Positions 61,577 through 64,000 of a DNA stretch of 64,000 nucleotides are shown one piece after another. The DNA lies in the NCBI GenBank assembly GCA_019638085.1, contig JAHBUL010000001.1:1-64000 (forward strand), read 5' to 3'. Origin of the DNA: Flavobacteriales bacterium (GTDB lineage: Bacteria > Bacteroidota > Bacteroidia > Flavobacteriales_F > PHOS-HE28). The stretch's first letter is position 1. Every line of letters starts with the position of its first letter. Below the pieces are notes generated by a model. That model was not told where the DNA came from. It worked only from the letters and a program-made list of their open reading frames with translations, and did no database searches. Made by a program: the position numbers and the translations under genes.

Positions 61577-63046
61577 ATGCCCACGACCACCTTGAAGTAT
61601 AGGACCGTCAACTACATCGCCGGAAAGCCCGGGGCCAATGGCCAGAAGCAATTGGAGGTGCGTTCGCCCCTGGACGGGAGCATCATCAGCAGCGTACCGT
61701 TGAGCACCGCCAAGGACCTCGATGCCGCCGTGAAGGCCGCCGAGGCTGCATTCCCTGCATGGAGCGCGATGCCGATCAAGGAGCGCTCACAGATCTTTTT
61801 CAAGTACCGCGAATTGTTGCTGAACAACCGCGAGGAGCTGGCCCGCTTAGTGCATGAGGAGAACGGCAAGACGATGGACGAGAGTTATGCCGAGGTGGAC
61901 AAGAGCGCGGAGCTCACCGAGTTCGCGTGCAGCCTGCCTCAGCTCATTCAAGGCGAGTTGCTTGAGGTGAGCAAGGGTGTGGAGTGCCGCATCGAGCGGA
62001 AGCCGCTCGGGGTGGTGGCGAGCATTTCTCCGTTCAACTTCCCGAACATGGTGCCGCATTGGACGATCCCCAACGCATTGATGTTGGGCAACACGATGAT
62101 CCTGAAGCCGAGCGAACTGGTACCGATCAGCGCGGTGCGCATTGCGGAGCTGCTGAAGGAAGCAGGTCTGCCCGATGGCGTCTTCAATGTGGTCAATGGC
62201 GACCGCGAGATCGTGGAGGCCATTTGCGATCACCCCGCCATCAAGGCCGTGAGCTTTGTGGGCAGCACCAAGGTGGCCAAGATCGTGTACGTGCGTGCTT
62301 CCGCATCACTGAAACGTGCGGTCTGCCTGGGTGGCGCGAAGAACCACTTGATCGTGCTACCGGACGCGCACCTTGAAATGACCGCCAGCAACGTGGTGGC
62401 CAGCATGAGCGGCTGTGCGGGCCAGCGGTGCATGGCGGCCGCACAGATGGTGGGTGTTGGCGGAATCGACCACATCATCGATCGAATGCTTGTGGAAGCG
62501 AAGAAGCTCATCCCCGGCAAGAATCTCGGACCGGTGATCAGTAAGGCTGCGTACGAACGCATCACCGGTTATATCGAGGAAGCCGAGAAGGCCGGTGCGA
62601 AGATCCTGCTCGATGGCCGCAACCCTACGGTTGAGGGCGGTGCGAAGGACGGATACTACCTCGGCCCTACGATCATCGACCACGTGACGCTCGACATGCG
62701 CATCGCGAAGGAAGAGGTCTTCGGCCCGGTGATCACCATCATCCGTGCAAAGGACCTCGACGCCGCGATCGACATCGAGAACGCGAACCCCTACGGCAAT
62801 GCGGCAGCGGTCTTCACCCAAAGTGGTGGACAAGCACGGCAAGTGATGGAGCGCGCCAGTGCCGGCATGATCGGCGTGAACATCGGCGTGCCCGTGCCCC
62901 GCGAGCCCTTCAGCTTCGGCGGCTGGAACGACAGCAAGTTCGGCACCTGCGACATCACCGGAAAGAGTTCAATTGAGTTCTGGACACAGTTGAAGAAGAC
63001 CACGACGAAGTGGAACCCGGAAGGGAAAGTGAATTGGATGTCGTGA
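61577..63046 (+). CDS. mmsA: Methylmalonate-semialdehyde dehydrogenase (CoA-acylating)
   Basis: A 489-residue ALDH-fold enzyme oxidising methylmalonate (or malonate) semialdehyde to propionyl-(acetyl-)CoA. The nucleophile is Cys285 in SGCAGQRCMAA. The usual general-base Glu is replaced by Asn in LGGAKNHLIVLPDA, a family hallmark consistent with CoA-dependent release. GVVASISPFNFPNMVPHW is the MMSDH cofactor segment. It functions in valine, myo-inositol or beta-alanine catabolism. An aminotransferase gene follows 117 bases later, fitting beta-alanine or valine breakdown. Confidence 0.95.
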   Translation: MPTTTLKYRTVNYIAGKPGANGQKQLEVRSPLDGSIISSVPLSTAKDLDAAVKAAEAAFPAWSAMPIKERSQIFFKYRELLLNNREELARLVHEENGKTMDESYAEVDKSAELTEFACSLPQLIQGELLEVSKGVECRIERKPLGVVASISPFNFPNMVPHWTIPNALMLGNTMILKPSELVPISAVRIAELLKEAGLPDGVFNVVNGDREIVEAICDHPAIKAVSFVGSTKVAKIVYVRASASLKRAVCLGGAKNHLIVLPDAHLEMTASNVVASMSGCAGQRCMAAAQMVGVGGIDHIIDRMLVEAKKLIPGKNLGPVISKAAYERITGYIEEAEKAGAKILLDGRNPTVEGGAKDGYYLGPTIIDHVTLDMRIAKEEVFGPVITIIRAKDLDAAIDIENANPYGNAAAVFTQSGGQARQVMERASAGMIGVNIGVPVPREPFSFGGWNDSKFGTCDITGKSSIEFWTQLKKTTTKWNPEGKVNWMS

Positions 63047-63049
63047 TTG

Positions 63050-63119
63050 GAACGCAGATGAAGCAGATGGTTATGATCTGCGCGGATCTGAAGTTTGGAT
63101 CTATCTGCGTTCATCTGCC
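63050..63119. repeat. REP-like inverted ATCTGC repeat
   Basis: CGCAGATGAAGCAGAT (63053-63068) and ATCTGCGTTCATCTGC (63103-63118) form an imperfect inverted repeat, and ATCTGCGCGGATCT sits between them. It is directly after the mmsA stop and folds as a long hairpin. ATCTGCG-rich palindromes of this sort are dispersed in several Bacteroidota genomes. Confidence 0.55.
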
Positions 63120-63163
63120 TGACCCGCATCATCAGCATTCTATCTTCGACTTACGAAAACAAA

Positions 63164-64000
63164 ATGAGCACTCAAACCCAAACCAACCCCGCCGAGATCC
63201 TCAAGGAGAACCTCGAGCACACCATCTTCAGCTGGAACAAGCAAGGTGGCCTCAACCCGCTCAACATCGAGAGCGCCAAGGGCATCTACCTGCATACCCG
63301 CGACGGCAAGAAGATCATCGACTTCAGCTCCCAGTTGATGAACGTGAACATCGGGCATGGTCATCCCAAGGTGGCAGAGGCCGTGGCCAAGCAGATGGCC
63401 GAAGTGAGCTACGTGTACCCCGGCATGATCACCGAGGCGCGCGGCAAATTGGGGAAGACGCTCAGCGAGATCACACCGGGCACGCTCAACCGCACCTTCT
63501 TCACCAACGGCGGTGCTGATGCGATCGAGAACGCGATCAAGCTGGCTCGACTTTATACCGGGAGGCATAAGATCATCACGCTCTACCGCAGCTACCACGG
63601 CGCTACATATGGCGCGCTTTCCGCAGGCGGGGATCCGCGCGGCTTGCCCTACGACAGCCAGGGAGCGCCCAACTTCATCCATGTGGAGAACCCTTATTTC
63701 TACCGTTGCCCGTGGAACAGCAAAACGCCGGAGGAATGCACCGAGCGTGCGTTGGCGAACATGGAGCGCGTGGTGAAATTCGAAGGACCGGAGCACATCG
63801 CGGCGATCCTGATGGAAGGCGAAAGTGGCTCCAGCGGTTGCATCAAATACCCTCCCGGATACTGGAAAGGCGTGAAGGCCATCGCGGACAAGTACGGCAT
63901 TCTCACCATCTGCGACGAGGTGATGAGCGGCTTCGGGCGCACCGGCAAATGGTTCGGCATCGACCATCATGGTGTTGTTCCGGACATCCTCTGTATGGCG
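63164..64000 (+). CDS. Class III omega-aminotransferase (partial, cut by right edge)
   Basis: The first 279 residues of a PLP class III aminotransferase, starting MSTQTQTNPAEILKEN and running off the window. Features include INIGHGHPKV-like VNIGHGHPKVAEAVA, FTNGGADAIENAIKLARLYTG, the substrate-loop YRSYHGATYGALSAGG and LTICDEVMSGFGRTGKW, where the Asp binds the pyridine nitrogen. The Schiff-base Lys lies beyond the window. Beside mmsA it probably acts on beta-alanine or a similar omega-amino acid with pyruvate or 2-oxoglutarate. Confidence 0.92.
   Translation, partial: MSTQTQTNPAEILKENLEHTIFSWNKQGGLNPLNIESAKGIYLHTRDGKKIIDFSSQLMNVNIGHGHPKVAEAVAKQMAEVSYVYPGMITEARGKLGKTLSEITPGTLNRTFFTNGGADAIENAIKLARLYTGRHKIITLYRSYHGATYGALSAGGDPRGLPYDSQGAPNFIHVENPYFYRCPWNSKTPEECTERALANMERVVKFEGPEHIAAILMEGESGSSGCIKYPPGYWKGVKAIADKYGILTICDEVMSGFGRTGKWFGIDHHGVVPDILCMA

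Overview
The window is about 64 kb of a moderately GC-rich chromosome from a member of the Bacteroidota, most likely the Flavobacteriales/Sphingobacteriia side. The evidence is lineage-typical families (DUF4175, DUF4292, DUF4154/YfiR, PKD proteins with type IX secretion C-terminal domains, PorZ), the order prs-rplY-pth, weak Shine-Dalgarno sites, and promoters of the form TTG-N19/20-TAnnTTTG, the Bacteroidota sigma-A signature. Gene density is high. There is one tRNA (Cys), no rRNA, no CRISPR array and no complete insertion sequence.

Layout. 1-9350 (minus strand): a broken Rhs/YD-repeat end, ybeY, an RsbW-like ATPase, a giant coiled-coil DUF4175 membrane protein, a JmjC-type cupin, and a signalling set of CHASE3 histidine kinase, NtrC-type sigma-54 activator and solo receiver. 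9351-12566: mnmG and a methyltransferase, carrying three copies of a parS-like palindrome (GTTCCACGTGGAAC core) within 2 kb, which suggests an origin-proximal centromere region. 12567-23586: an ALDH7-type dehydrogenase, a TlpA-like lipoprotein, an M28 peptidase, rpiB, a long MORN-repeat protein, and a six-PAS histidine kinase with a LytTR regulator. 23695-29029: rnr, prs, rplY, pth, ferritin. 29199-32485: a YfiR-like/TPR/SpoIIE-phosphatase signalling operon. 32521-39516: a UspA protein, a first short ssb, a secreted PKD gene, then an ECF sigma, barrel-type membrane protein and PKD gene operon, then a second ssb. 39608-41255: a small accessory patch with a truncated ORF6N gene, a GNAT enzyme, an antitoxin with only a stub of its PIN toxin, and a small exported protein. 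41612-50246: a long plus-strand operon dut, nucleotidyltransferase, TPR lipoprotein, DUF4292, EnvC-like, tatA, gatA, LysM transglycosylase. 50612-58449 (minus strand): oligopeptidase B, recO, porZ, tRNA-Cys, folB, gltX, a small GNAT. 58611-64000: a third short ssb, a DUF748 protein, mmsA and a class III aminotransferase cut by the right edge.

The most unusual signal is a family of three short SSB genes (33566, 39148, 58745). None has the acidic C-terminal tip of housekeeping SSB. Each is preceded by the same promoter architecture: three or four AACG-N6 decamers at an exact 10-bp period, ending 40-41 bp before a conserved AATGTTTGC -7-like box. This looks like a dedicated regulon in which one activator binds one face of the helix. 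I know of no description of this element, but I could not search for one. Other points for a second look are the parS cluster, the YfiR-like/TPR/SpoIIE operon, the decaying toxin-antitoxin patch and the Rhs junction at ybeY.
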